Below are positions 55,706 through 63,960 of a DNA stretch of 64,000 bases, piece after piece. Both the position numbers and the translations under genes were made by a program. The notes under the pieces were generated by a model. That model saw only the letters and a program-made list of their open reading frames with translations. It was not told the DNA's origin and ran no database searches. The stretch's first letter is position 1. Each line of letters begins with the position of its first letter. This DNA is from Streptomyces deccanensis (lineage in GTDB: Bacteria > Actinomycetota > Actinomycetes > Streptomycetales > Streptomycetaceae), in contig NZ_CP092431.1 of assembly GCF_022385335.1 (NCBI RefSeq), positions 9,672,001-9,736,000 of the forward strand, given 5' to 3'.

Positions 55706-56440
55706 ATGCCCTCGCCCAGGGGCCGGATCCACTCCTGGGACCTGTCCACCGGCGTGGACGGTCCCGGGACCCGGTTCGTCCTGTTCGTCGCCGGCTGTCC
55801 GCTGCGCTGCCTGTACTGCGCCAACCCCGACACCTGGCACATGCGAGACGGGAAGGAGACCACGGTCGACGAGGTGATGGCGGAGATCGAGAAGTACCGT
55901 GCCTTCCTCACCACGGCCGGCGGAGGCGTCACCGTCACGGGCGGCGAACCCCTCCTCCAGCCCGGCTTCACCGGCGAGATCCTGCGCCGCTGCAGGGAAC
56001 GGGGACTGCACACCGCCCTCGACACCTCCGGCTTCCTCGGCGCCCGCGCCACCGACGAACTCCTCGGCGACACCGACCTGGTGCTGCTGGACATCAAGTC
56101 CTTCGACGTCACCACCTACCGGCGGCTGACCGGTGGCGAACTGAGCCCCACCTTGAACTTCGCCACCCGCCTCGACCGGCTCGGCGTCCCGATGTGGATC
56201 AGATACGTCCTGGTGCCCGGCTGGACGGACGAGCCGGAGTCCGTCGAGGGCCTCGCGCGCTTCGTGGCCGGTCTGGGCGCGGTCGACCGCGTGGACGTCC
56301 TGCCGTTCCACAAGCTCGGCGCCGCGAAGTACGAGGCCCTCGGCCTGCCGTTCCCGCTCCGCGACACCCCCGGCCCGGACGCCGACCTGACCGAACGGGT
56401 CCGTGAGCGGTTCAGGACGCACGGCGTGTCCGCCTACTGA
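55706..56440 (+). CDS. pflA: Pyruvate formate-lyase activating enzyme (radical SAM)
   Basis: 244 residues. The [4Fe-4S] motif is FVAGCPLRCLYCANPDTW (C-x3-C-x2-C); the SAM-binding GGE motif is TVTGGEPLLQ; LDIKSFD and YVLVPGWTDE follow. It takes an H atom from the glycine of PFL to make the radical. ATG 55706 is used; a GTG at 55697, overlapping the pflB stop as GTGA, would add three residues and couple translation. Confidence 0.95.
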   Translation: MPSPRGRIHSWDLSTGVDGPGTRFVLFVAGCPLRCLYCANPDTWHMRDGKETTVDEVMAEIEKYRAFLTTAGGGVTVTGGEPLLQPGFTGEILRRCRERGLHTALDTSGFLGARATDELLGDTDLVLLDIKSFDVTTYRRLTGGELSPTLNFATRLDRLGVPMWIRYVLVPGWTDEPESVEGLARFVAGLGAVDRVDVLPFHKLGAAKYEALGLPFPLRDTPGPDADLTERVRERFRTHGVSAY

Positions 56441-56476
56441 TCCGCACGTGCCGCCCCACTCCCCGCCGCGCCTCCG

Positions 56477-56513
56477 TCGCCCAACGGCCCTCACTGACAG
56501 GGCCGTTCAGCCC
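56477..56513. promoter_or_regulatory. DosR-like boxes in inverted arrangement after pflA
   Basis: GGGCCGTTCAGCCC at 56500 (plus) and GGGCCGTTGGGCGA at 56477-56490 (minus). The inner pairing AACGGCCCT/AGGGCCGTT (56483-56491, 56499-56507) could also be the pfl terminator. Lies 99 bases before the DoxX-like gene. Confidence 0.45.
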
Positions 56514-56611
56514 CACAGCCGCAGACCTTCGGCACCCGGCGCGCCTCTGCGGACGCGACGAGAGTAGAGGCATCACACCACGTCCCGACCGTCCCCGAAG
56601 GGAACACCATC

Positions 56612-57241
56612 ATGGCCGTGCACGAGCACCCTCACCGGAGGCCGGGCCTCCACCTGCCGTCCTTCCGGGGGACCCGGACCGCCTCTGCGGCCGAGACCAC
56701 CCTGTCGGAGGCGGCCGGCACGCACGCGGTGGCGGCCTACTCGCTCGCCTCCCTGCGCCTGCTCACCGGATTCGTCTTCCTGTGGGCGTTCCTCGACAAG
56801 ACCTTCGGCCTCGGCTACGCCACCCAGTCCGGCAAGGGCTGGATCGACGGCGGTTCGCCGACGAAGGGCTTCCTCGGGTCCGTCGCCGTGGGGCCAATGG
56901 AGTCGACCTTCCACTCCTGGGCCGGCGACCCCTGGGCCGACTGGCTGTTCATGCTCGGTCTGCTCGGCATCGGGCTCGCCCTGACCGCCGGGGTCGCCCT
57001 GCGGCTCACGGCCGTCGCCGGCACGGTGATGATGGCGCTGATGTGGGTCGCCGAATGGCCGCCCGCCCGGCATCTGTCGGACGGCTCGCCGAGCATGTCG
57101 ACGAACCCGTTCGCGGAGTACCACGTCGTCTACGCCGTCGCCCTGGTCGTTCTCGCCGCCACGGCCGCCGGAGACACCCTCGGCCTCGGCAGGGCCTGGG
57201 CCGGACTCCCGCTGGTGCGCCGCAGCCCCTGGCTGCGTTGA
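56612..57241 (+). CDS. DoxX-like membrane protein
   Basis: 209 residues. A hydrophilic lead of about 40 residues is followed by four helices: LRLLTGFVFLWAFLDKTFGL, ADWLFMLGLLGIGLALTAGV, VAGTVMMALMWVAEWPP and YHVVYAVALVVLAATAAGDT. The pattern FLDKTFGLGYAT and the four-helix layout fit DoxD/DoxX-type quinone-linked membrane proteins. GAAGGGA precedes ATG 56612. Neighbours suggest a role in redox stress. Confidence 0.78.
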   Translation: MAVHEHPHRRPGLHLPSFRGTRTASAAETTLSEAAGTHAVAAYSLASLRLLTGFVFLWAFLDKTFGLGYATQSGKGWIDGGSPTKGFLGSVAVGPMESTFHSWAGDPWADWLFMLGLLGIGLALTAGVALRLTAVAGTVMMALMWVAEWPPARHLSDGSPSMSTNPFAEYHVVYAVALVVLAATAAGDTLGLGRAWAGLPLVRRSPWLR

Positions 57242-57299
57242 CCCCGGGAGGGGCGGCGGGCCCGACGCTGGGCCCGCCGCTCCACGACCGCGCGGGGCA

Positions 57300-57333
57300 G
57301 GGCCGGTCGGCCCTCTCCAGGGACCTGCGGCCC
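57300..57333 (+). promoter_or_regulatory. Tandem DosR-like boxes upstream of USP/alcohol dehydrogenase operon
   Basis: GGGCCGGTCGGCCC (57300, perfect palindrome) and GGGACCTGCGGCCC (57320), starts 20 bases apart and about 100-130 bases before the USP start at 57432. Confidence 0.65.
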
Positions 57334-57431
57334 CTGCCGGGCCACCGGCCCGCGGAAGAAGCTCTAACCAGGACGCGGACGCCCCCGCTCGAACCCTCCG
57401 ATCAGTACCCACGACCCCAAAGGTGGAGATC

Positions 57432-58337
57432 ATGAACCGCACCGTCATCGTCGGCCTCGACGGCTCCCGTGAGAGTCGCTCGGCGGCCGAGTGGGCGGCC
57501 CGCGAGGCACAGCTGCTCGGCGTGCCGCTGAAGCTGGTGCACGTCTGGGAGCCGGTCCCGGTCCCGATGGCGCAGGCACCGCTGCTCGGCGCGGAGACGC
57601 AGCAGCACTGGACCGAGCGCGTCCCCCGTGAGGCCGCCGAGGGCATCCGCCTGCGCCACCCGGGGCTGGAGGTCGTCACCGAGCATGTCGCCGGTCGCCC
57701 CTCCGAGGTGCTGGTCGACCAGGCGAGGAACGCCGAGCTGCTGGTCCTGGGCTCCCGCGGGCTGAGCGGCATCGGCGGCTTCATGGTCGGCTCGGTCGGA
57801 CTGGCGGTCGTGGCGCACGCCGAACGGCCGACCGTGCTGGTCCGCGCCGAGGAACTGGCCGCGGACGAGCACGAGATGGACCCGGCCGGCATCCCGTCCG
57901 CGGCGACACCGTTCCGTCCCGTCGTCCTCGGTCTCGACGTCGAGAGCCCCGACGAGGAACTGATCGAGTTCGCCTTCGCGGCCGCCGCCCGCCGCGGCAC
58001 CTCCCTGCGGGTCGTGCATGGCTGGAACCCGCCCCCCTACTACGCCTACGGCCTCTCCGTCGACCTCGAACTCCACGGCGCCCTCGCCCGCCGCGAGACC
58101 ACCGTCCTCGCCGAGGTCCTGCGCCCGTGGCGCGCGAAGCACCCGGACGTCGAGGTCACCGAGGAGTCGCACTACGGCACCCCCGGCAACCACCTCGTCG
58201 ACGCGTCCCGCGAGGCCTCCCTGGTCGTCGTGGGCCGCCGGATCCGCCGCAACCCCTTCGGCGCCCACATCGGCCCCGTCGCCCACGCGGTCCTGCACCA
58301 CAGCGCCGCCCCCGTCGCCGTCGTCCCGCACAACTGA
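57432..58337 (+). CDS. Universal stress protein, two tandem UspA domains
   Basis: 301 residues. Domain 1 (1-145): VIVGLDGSRESRSAAEWAAR and the ATP motif LVLGSRGLSGIGGFMVGSVG. Domain 2 (155-300): VVLGLDVESPDEELIEFAFA, ending VVVGRRIRRNPFGAHIGPVA. Domain 1 keeps G-x2-G-x9-GS; domain 2 is less regular. Such double USPs are common in the oxygen-limitation regulons of actinobacteria. AAGGTGGAG precedes ATG 57432. Confidence 0.92.
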   Translation: MNRTVIVGLDGSRESRSAAEWAAREAQLLGVPLKLVHVWEPVPVPMAQAPLLGAETQQHWTERVPREAAEGIRLRHPGLEVVTEHVAGRPSEVLVDQARNAELLVLGSRGLSGIGGFMVGSVGLAVVAHAERPTVLVRAEELAADEHEMDPAGIPSAATPFRPVVLGLDVESPDEELIEFAFAAAARRGTSLRVVHGWNPPPYYAYGLSVDLELHGALARRETTVLAEVLRPWRAKHPDVEVTEESHYGTPGNHLVDASREASLVVVGRRIRRNPFGAHIGPVAHAVLHHSAAPVAVVPHN

Positions 58338-58363
58338 CGCCACAACCCGAGGAGTTGACCCCC

Positions 58364-59386
58364 ATGAAGGCAGCGGTCGTCCGAGCCTTCGGCGAGCCCC
58401 TGGTCATCGAGGACCGCCCCGACCCCGAGCCCGGCCCCGGCCAGGTCCGCGTCAGGGTCGAGGCGTCCGGACTGTGCCACACCGACATCCACGCCGCCCA
58501 CGGCGACTGGCCCGTCAAGCCGAACCCGCCGTTCGTCCCCGGCCACGAGGGCGTTGGCCTGGTCGAGAAGCTTGGCGACGGGGTCACCCACCTCCGCCTC
58601 GGCCAGCGGGTCGCCGTGCCCTGGCTGGGCCGGGCCTGCGGGCGCTGCGAGCACTGCCTGTCCGGCTGGGAGACGCTGTGCGAGCAGCAGATCAACACCG
58701 GCTACGGCTGCGACGGCGGGTACGCCGAGAAGATGCTGGCCTGGGCCGACTTCGCCCAGCCGGTGCCGGACGGTGTCACCGCCGTCGACGCGGCACCGCT
58801 CACCTGCGCCGGCGTGACCACGTACAAGGCGCTCAAGGTCGCCGACGTGCGGCCCTCCCAGCTGGTCGCGATCTCCGGGATCGGAGGCCTCGGGCACCTC
58901 GCCGTGCAGTACGCCAAGATCGCCGGAGCGACCGTCGCCGCGATCGACGTCACCGACGAGAAGCTCGAACTGGCCGCCGAACTCGGTGCCGACATCATCG
59001 TCGACGCCCGCAAGGAGGACGTCGGCGAGGTGCTCAAGCGGCACGGCGGAGCCCACGCGGCCATCGCCCTCGCCGTGAACGACGCCGCCTTCGCGGCCGT
59101 CAACACGGGCCTCAGGCGCGGCGGCAAGCTCGTCATGGTCGCCCTGCCCGCCCACGGCACCGTCCAGGTCCCGATCTTCGACACCGTCCTGAACGGCACC
59201 AGTGTGATCGGCTCGATCGTGGGCACCCGGCAGGACCTCGCCGAGGTCTTCCAGCTGCACGCGGCCGGCCGGACCAGGGTCATCTGCGAGACCCGCCCGC
59301 TGGCCTCCGTCAACGACTCCATCGACGAGGTGCTGCGCGGCCAGGTCAAGGCCCGGATCGTGTTCGACCTCGGCGCGGGACGGTGA
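58364..59386 (+). CDS. adhP: Zinc-dependent alcohol dehydrogenase (AdhP type)
   Basis: 340-residue medium-chain dehydrogenase. Catalytic zinc: GLCHTDIHAAHGDWP and GHEGVG; structural zinc: CGRCEHCLSGWETLC; NAD site: GIGGLGHLAVQYAKIAGA. It should interconvert acetaldehyde and ethanol (or similar) with NAD(H), which would regenerate NAD when respiration slows. CCGAGGAG precedes ATG 58364; it lies 26 bases after the USP gene and its stop overlaps a GTG before the next USP. Confidence 0.93.
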   Translation: MKAAVVRAFGEPLVIEDRPDPEPGPGQVRVRVEASGLCHTDIHAAHGDWPVKPNPPFVPGHEGVGLVEKLGDGVTHLRLGQRVAVPWLGRACGRCEHCLSGWETLCEQQINTGYGCDGGYAEKMLAWADFAQPVPDGVTAVDAAPLTCAGVTTYKALKVADVRPSQLVAISGIGGLGHLAVQYAKIAGATVAAIDVTDEKLELAAELGADIIVDARKEDVGEVLKRHGGAHAAIALAVNDAAFAAVNTGLRRGGKLVMVALPAHGTVQVPIFDTVLNGTSVIGSIVGTRQDLAEVFQLHAAGRTRVICETRPLASVNDSIDEVLRGQVKARIVFDLGAGR

Positions 59387-59391
59387 GCGAC

Positions 59392-60270
59392 ATGACGCAG
59401 GACCTGCCGGTCGTCGTCGGCGTGGACGGCTCCGAGCCGAGCCTGCGGGCCGTGGACTGGGCCGCCGACGAGGCCGCACTGCGCGGGACGCCGCTGCGGC
59501 TGGTGTACGCCTCACTGTGGGAGTGGTACGAGGGCGCCCACCTCGCCGAGGACGTCGGCGGGACGTCCGAGGGGGTGCGGGCGGAGGTGATCGTGGAGAG
59601 CGCCGCCCAGCGGGCCGGCCAACGCCGCCCGGAGGTGAAGATCACCACCGAGGTGGTGCCGGAGGAGCCCGAGTACACCCTGCTGCGGGAGAGCCGCACC
59701 GCCTCCCTGCTGGTGACGGGCACCCGGGGCCGCAGCAGCCTCACCGAGGCGCTCCTGGGCTCGGTGAGCCTGACGGTGGCCGCGCACGCGTATTGCCCGA
59801 TGGTCGTCGTACGCGGCAGCCACGACAACCGGGCCCTGCCCACCACGCACGGCCGGATCGTCGTCGGCGTCGGCGAGCGGCCGACCTCGTCGGCGGCGGT
59901 GCGGTTCGCCTTCGACGAGGCCCGGCGGCGCGGGGCCGAGGTCGAGGCGGTCAGGGCCTGGCGGTGCCCCGCGCACGAGGGCACCGACCACCCGCTGCTC
60001 ACCGGGGAGCCGGCCCGGCTGCACGAGGAACGGGCCGTGGAAGGCCTGGAGGAGGCTCTCCGGAAGGCTCCCGACGACGTCCGGCTGCGCCGCCGTACCG
60101 TCGAGGGCCATGCCCGGATCGCGCTGTCGGACGCCTCCCACGACGCCGACCTCCTCGTCGTGGGAGCCAGGCGTCGCCAGCGGCACTTCGGACTCCAGCT
60201 GGGCCGGGTGACACACGGGGTGCTGCACCACTCCGCCTGCCCCGTCGTGATCGTGCCCGAGCCGGAGTGA
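59392..60270 (+). CDS. Universal stress protein, two tandem UspA domains
   Basis: 292 residues from ATG 59392 (295 from GTG 59383, which overlaps the adhP stop). Domain 1: VVVGVDGSEPSLRAVDWAAD and LVTGTRGRSSLTEALLGSVS. Domain 2: IVVGVGERPTSSAAVRFAFD, ending LVVGARRRQRHFGLQLGRVT. ATP motif is clear in domain 1. Third gene of the USP-adh-USP operon. Confidence 0.9.
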   Translation: MTQDLPVVVGVDGSEPSLRAVDWAADEAALRGTPLRLVYASLWEWYEGAHLAEDVGGTSEGVRAEVIVESAAQRAGQRRPEVKITTEVVPEEPEYTLLRESRTASLLVTGTRGRSSLTEALLGSVSLTVAAHAYCPMVVVRGSHDNRALPTTHGRIVVGVGERPTSSAAVRFAFDEARRRGAEVEAVRAWRCPAHEGTDHPLLTGEPARLHEERAVEGLEEALRKAPDDVRLRRRTVEGHARIALSDASHDADLLVVGARRRQRHFGLQLGRVTHGVLHHSACPVVIVPEPE

Positions 60271-60287
60271 GCACGGTGACCGGCTGC

Positions 60288-61091
60288 TCACACACCCGCC
60301 GCGTGATCCGGGACGTACGTCCGCAGATCGCGCGGCGGGCGCTCGTAGCCGGTCGACGGCGGGCGCTCCGGCAGTTCCAGCACCGGGGGCGGCACCTCGC
60401 GGTACGGCACCGACGCCAGCAGATGGGCGATCATGTTCAGCCGGGCCCGGCGCTTGTCGTCGCTCTCCACGACGTACCACGGCGCCTCGGTGATGTCGGT
60501 GTGCACCATCATCTCGTCCTTGGCACGCGAGTACGCCTCCCAGCGGGTGAGCGACTCCAGGTCCATCGGCGAGAGCTTCCAGCGCCGCAGCGGGTCCTCC
60601 AGGCGGCGCCGGAAGCGCTCCTGCTGCTCGGTGTCGCTCACCGAGAACCAGTACTTGCGCAGCAGGATCCCGTCCTCGATCAACATGCGCTCGAAAAGGG
60701 GACATTGCCGCATGAACAGCTGGTACTCCTCTTTGGTGCAGAAACCCATGACGTGCTCCACACCGGCCCGGTTGTACCAGGACCGGTCGAACAGCACGAT
60801 CTCCCCGGCCGCCGGCAACTGCTCGACGTACCGCTGGAAGTACCACTGGGTGCGCTCGCGCTCCGTCGGCTTGGGGAGGGCCGCGATCCGGGCGACACGG
60901 GGATTGAGGTGCTCGGCGACCCGCTTGATCGTGCCGCCCTTGCCCGCCGCGTCCCGCCCCTCGAAGACCACGACCAGCCGGGCGCCCTCGGCCCGCACCC
61001 ACTCCTGGAGTTTCACCAACTCCGTCTGCAACCGCAGCAGTTCCTTCTCATATGCCGCACGCGACACCTTCGTCGCCTTTTTGCCGGCCAT
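60288..61091 (-). CDS. ppk2: Polyphosphate kinase 2
   Basis: 267 residues from ATG 61091, chosen because GGAGG lies six bases upstream (the GTG at 61139 has none). Walker A: FEGRDAAGKGGTIKR; Walker B: VLFDRSWYNRAGVEHVMGF; lid: KYWFSVSDTEQQERFRRRLE. It transfers phosphate between polyphosphate and nucleotides, normally making GTP/ATP from NDP. It is transcribed opposite to the USP genes and convergent with the preceding one. Confidence 0.94.
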   Translation of the reverse strand: MAGKKATKVSRAAYEKELLRLQTELVKLQEWVRAEGARLVVVFEGRDAAGKGGTIKRVAEHLNPRVARIAALPKPTERERTQWYFQRYVEQLPAAGEIVLFDRSWYNRAGVEHVMGFCTKEEYQLFMRQCPLFERMLIEDGILLRKYWFSVSDTEQQERFRRRLEDPLRRWKLSPMDLESLTRWEAYSRAKDEMMVHTDITEAPWYVVESDDKRRARLNMIAHLLASVPYREVPPPVLELPERPPSTGYERPPRDLRTYVPDHAAGV

Positions 61092-61141
61092 GCCGTCCTC
61101 CACCGCCCGACGACCCCCGTCGATGAGTTCGGGAGTCACCC

Positions 61142-61495
61142 ATGACCCAGGTCGAACACCAGAACGTCACCGTACTTTCCGACGACGAGCTGCGCACCCT
61201 GGACGCCCACTGGCGGGCCGCCAACTACCTGGCGGCCGGGCAGATCTACCTCATGTCCAACCCCCCGCTCACCGAACCGCTGCTCCCGGAACACATCAAG
61301 CCGCGGCTGCTCGGGCAGTGGGGCACCTCCCCGGGCCTGAACCTCGTCCACACCCACCTCGACCGCGTGATCAAAGCGCGCGACCTGGACGCCCTCTGCG
61401 TCTGGGGACCCGGGCACGGCGGGCCGTCCGTGCCGGCCGGCTCCTGGCTGCACGGCACCGATCTGCCGGAGATCGCCGACTGGCACTGGGCCTGA
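61142..61495 (+). pseudogene. xfp: Phosphoketolase remnant: N-terminus joined to C-terminus
   Basis: 117 codons. Residues 1 to about 105 are the start of a phosphoketolase (HWRAANYLAAGQIYLMSNPP; EHIKPRLLGQWGTSPGLNLV; GPGHGGPSVPAGSWLHGT). The last dozen, TDLPEIADWHWA, match the very C-terminus of this family (D-x-PE-x-xDW-x-W). About 670 residues between, with the thiamine-diphosphate site, are missing, and the frame is kept. The remnant cannot be an active phosphoketolase. It starts 50 bases from the divergent ppk2 start. Confidence 0.85.
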
Positions 61496-61516
61496 CGCCG
61501 CCGCCGGGCCGCGGCC

Positions 61517-61909
61517 TCACCCGTGTGAGGCCGCGCCCCGTGCCACCGGTGCCCCGTCGACGAGCGCCTCCGGCAGGTCCGGTTGCACCTCGAAGGCCCC
61601 GCCCAGCCCCGCGCACCGCAGCAGCCGCCGGAAGGTGCTCGCGGGTGTGACCAGCCGCAGCCGGCCGTGCCGCGCACGGATCCGGCTCTGTGCCCGGCAC
61701 AGCAGGCCGAGCCCGGAGCAGTCGACGAAGGACACGGGACGCAGGTCGATCACCACGTCGGGGCGGGACACGGCCGTCAGCGCGTCCAGGGCCGCAGAGA
61801 GCGCGGAAACAGCCAGAAGGTCGAGTTCGCCGTGCAGCGACACGATCGTGCTGCCGGCGGCGCTCCGGGTCGTGTGATATGCGGAGGACCTCGTGGGTTC
61901 GTCGTCCAT
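61517..61909 (-). CDS. STAS-domain anti-sigma factor antagonist
   Basis: 130 residues from ATG 61909 (weak ribosome site). STAS fold: STIVSLHGELDLLAVSALSA, DVVIDLRPVSFVDCSGLGLL (the Ser is the usual phosphorylation site) and GRLRLVTPASTFRRLLRCAG. It would bind an RsbW-type kinase to free a stress sigma factor. It is convergent with the phosphoketolase remnant. Confidence 0.87.
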   Translation of the reverse strand: MDDEPTRSSAYHTTRSAAGSTIVSLHGELDLLAVSALSAALDALTAVSRPDVVIDLRPVSFVDCSGLGLLCRAQSRIRARHGRLRLVTPASTFRRLLRCAGLGGAFEVQPDLPEALVDGAPVARGAASHG

Positions 61910-61943
61910 GAAGACAGACAAGCCAAGCCCGCGTGACCTGCGG

Positions 61944-62077
61944 AAGGGCCGTTCGGTCCCTTTCGAAGGTCCCGCACGGACCCTCCGCCCGCGATGCGCA
62001 GGCCCGCCCGTCGGGACCGCGCGCCACGGCCGTGCGCCACGGCCCGAACGTCCCTGCGGACAGGGGCCGTTCGGCAC
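61944..62077. promoter_or_regulatory. Two DosR-like box pairs between STAS and USP genes
   Basis: GGGCCGTTCGGTCC (61946) with the related dyad GGTCCCGCACGGACC (61968), and GGCCCGAACGTCCC (62041, complement GGGACGTTCGGGCC) with GGGCCGTTCGGCAC (62064). The first pair is 37-75 bases before the STAS start, the second about 115-150 before the USP start at 62191. Confidence 0.6.
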
Positions 62078-62190
62078 GCCCACGGGTCACCCGGCTCCTG
62101 CCCGGGGCGGCGGTCCACGACGAACATCGAGAGTGGGGGGCCACCATCCGGCGCTCCTCGGTCACCGTCCGTCGAAAGGGAAGCGGAGCC

Positions 62191-63021
62191 ATGACCCACA
62201 ACGATGTGGTCGTAGGAGTGGACGGCACCCTCGCCTCCACCAGGGCCCTGGACTGGGCCGCCGGGGAAGCGATCCGGCGCGGTGCCGAGCTGCGCCTGGT
62301 GTGCGCCGCTTCCGACCGCGACGAGGCCGCGCCGATCCTCGGGGCCGCCGTCGCGCGCGTCCACCATCGGCACCCCGGTCTCCCGGTCCTGACCGTCGCG
62401 GCCGAGGGCGGCGCCGTGCGGGCGCTGGCGCGGGAGAGCGCCGACGCGGTACTCACTGTCGTCGGCACCCGGGGCATGGGGCGCACCGCCGGCCTGCTGC
62501 TCGGATCGGTCAGCCTGCGGCTGTCCCGTCGCGTGCGGGGTCCGCTGCTCGTCGTGCGCGGGGACCACCCGTGCGACAGAGGGCGCGAGGTGGTGCTCGG
62601 CCTGGAGGACGACACGGACGAGCGGGCCGCCCTCTACGCCTTCGAGGAGGCCCGCCGACGCGGCGCCCACCTGCGCGTCCTGCACTCCTGGTCCCACCGC
62701 CACCTCACCCCCGCACTGCCGCCGCTCGTGCCCACCGAGGGCCCGCGACAGGATCCGGCCACCTCCTACGAGCGCGTCGAGGAGGCCGTCCCGCGCTTCG
62801 CCCTGGCCGCACTGCGGGAGCGGTACGCCGATGTCCCGGTGGAAGCCGTCACGGTGCGCACGGGCGCGCCGGAGGCTTTGCTGGAGTCGACCCGCGAGGC
62901 CGGTCTGGTGGTCGTCGGCTCGCACCACCGGACGTCCGCCGTCGCCCCGCACCACACGCAGGTCGCCCCCGTCCTGCTGCGCCGCGCGCACTGCCCGGTG
63001 GTCGTCGTCCCCGCCGCGTGA
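62191..63021 (+). CDS. Universal stress protein, two tandem UspA domains
   Basis: 276 residues. Domain 1: VVVGVDGTLASTRALDWAAG and VVGTRGMGRTAGLLLGSVS; domain 2: VVLGLEDDTDERAALYAFEE, ending VVVGSHHRTSAVAPHHTQVA. GGGAAGCGGAG precedes ATG 62191. It lies 26 bases before the last USP gene, so the two are one operon. Confidence 0.9.
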   Translation: MTHNDVVVGVDGTLASTRALDWAAGEAIRRGAELRLVCAASDRDEAAPILGAAVARVHHRHPGLPVLTVAAEGGAVRALARESADAVLTVVGTRGMGRTAGLLLGSVSLRLSRRVRGPLLVVRGDHPCDRGREVVLGLEDDTDERAALYAFEEARRRGAHLRVLHSWSHRHLTPALPPLVPTEGPRQDPATSYERVEEAVPRFALAALRERYADVPVEAVTVRTGAPEALLESTREAGLVVVGSHHRTSAVAPHHTQVAPVLLRRAHCPVVVVPAA

Positions 63022-63047
63022 ACCGTACGACTCCAGGAGGCCCACCC

Positions 63048-63911
63048 ATGTCCCGTGTCGTCGCCGTGGGTCTGGACGGATCGCCGGAGAGCCGCGCGGC
63101 CGCGGACTGGGCCGCCCGTGAGGCCCGGCTGCACTCCGTCGCCCTTCGGGTCGTGCACGCCGACGACCTGCCCCCGCACCATTACGTGCCCTTCGCCGGC
63201 GAACAGATCGCTCCGCCCGGCGCGGACCGTTCCGCCGCGCTGCTGCGCGAGTCGATCGCCCGGCTGGCCCACCGCCACCCGGGCCTGCCGATCGAGGGCG
63301 AGCGACTGCCCGGGCACCCCGCGTCGGCCCTGGTCGCCGTGGCCGAGGGCAGCGAACTGCTGGCGCTCGGGTCGCGGGGGCTGGGCAGGGCCGCCGGGTT
63401 CCTGCTCGGCTCCGTCGCGGCGGCCGTGGTGGCGCGGGCCGGACGGCCGGTCGTCCTCGTCCGCGCCGAAGCCGCGAGCGAGTACCGCACCGACGCGTCC
63501 GGGAACGCGACGACCGCCTACCGGGACGTCGTGCTGGGGCTGAACCTCGGCGAAACCGACGACACGGTCGTCGCGTTCGCCTTCGACGCGGCCGCACGGC
63601 GCGCGACGGGACTGCGCGTCGTCCACGGCCGCGGCACCCCGCGGCCCGGCGACAGCTGGACTGCCGGGGCCGAACAGGAGCCGTCCGTCCGCCTCGCGCC
63701 CTGGCGGGACAAGTTCCCCGGTGTGGAGGTGACCGAGGAGGCCGTGGTCGGCCGGGCCGGAAAGCAGTTGGTGAACGCTTCCCTCGACGCCTCCCTCGTG
63801 GTCGTCGGCCGCCGTGTCCGCCGGGCCCCGCCGGCCTCGCACATCGGTCCCGTGACCTACGCGGTCGTACGGCGCTCCCTCGCCCCGGTCGCCGTCGTCC
63901 CGCACCTCTGA
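63048..63911 (+). CDS. Universal stress protein, two tandem UspA domains
   Basis: 287 residues. Domain 1: VVAVGLDGSPESRAAADWAA and ALGSRGLGRAAGFLLGSVAA; domain 2: VVLGLNLGETDDTVVAFAFD, ending VVVGRRVRRAPPASHIGPVT. It is closest within the window to the USP at 57432 (shared SRE/SPESRxAAxWAAREA start and VVVGRR(I/V)RR end). CCAGGAGG precedes ATG 63048. Confidence 0.92.
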   Translation: MSRVVAVGLDGSPESRAAADWAAREARLHSVALRVVHADDLPPHHYVPFAGEQIAPPGADRSAALLRESIARLAHRHPGLPIEGERLPGHPASALVAVAEGSELLALGSRGLGRAAGFLLGSVAAAVVARAGRPVVLVRAEAASEYRTDASGNATTAYRDVVLGLNLGETDDTVVAFAFDAAARRATGLRVVHGRGTPRPGDSWTAGAEQEPSVRLAPWRDKFPGVEVTEEAVVGRAGKQLVNASLDASLVVVGRRVRRAPPASHIGPVTYAVVRRSLAPVAVVPHL

Positions 63912-63928
63912 CACCGCGCACGCCCGAA

Positions 63929-63960
63929 CCGCCCTGCCCCGGACAGGAGGGGCAGGGCGG
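63929..63960. terminator. Hairpin after the last USP gene
   Basis: CCGCCCTGCCCC and its exact complement GGGGCAGGGCGG with an eight-base loop, 17 bases after the USP stop. Confidence 0.75.
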
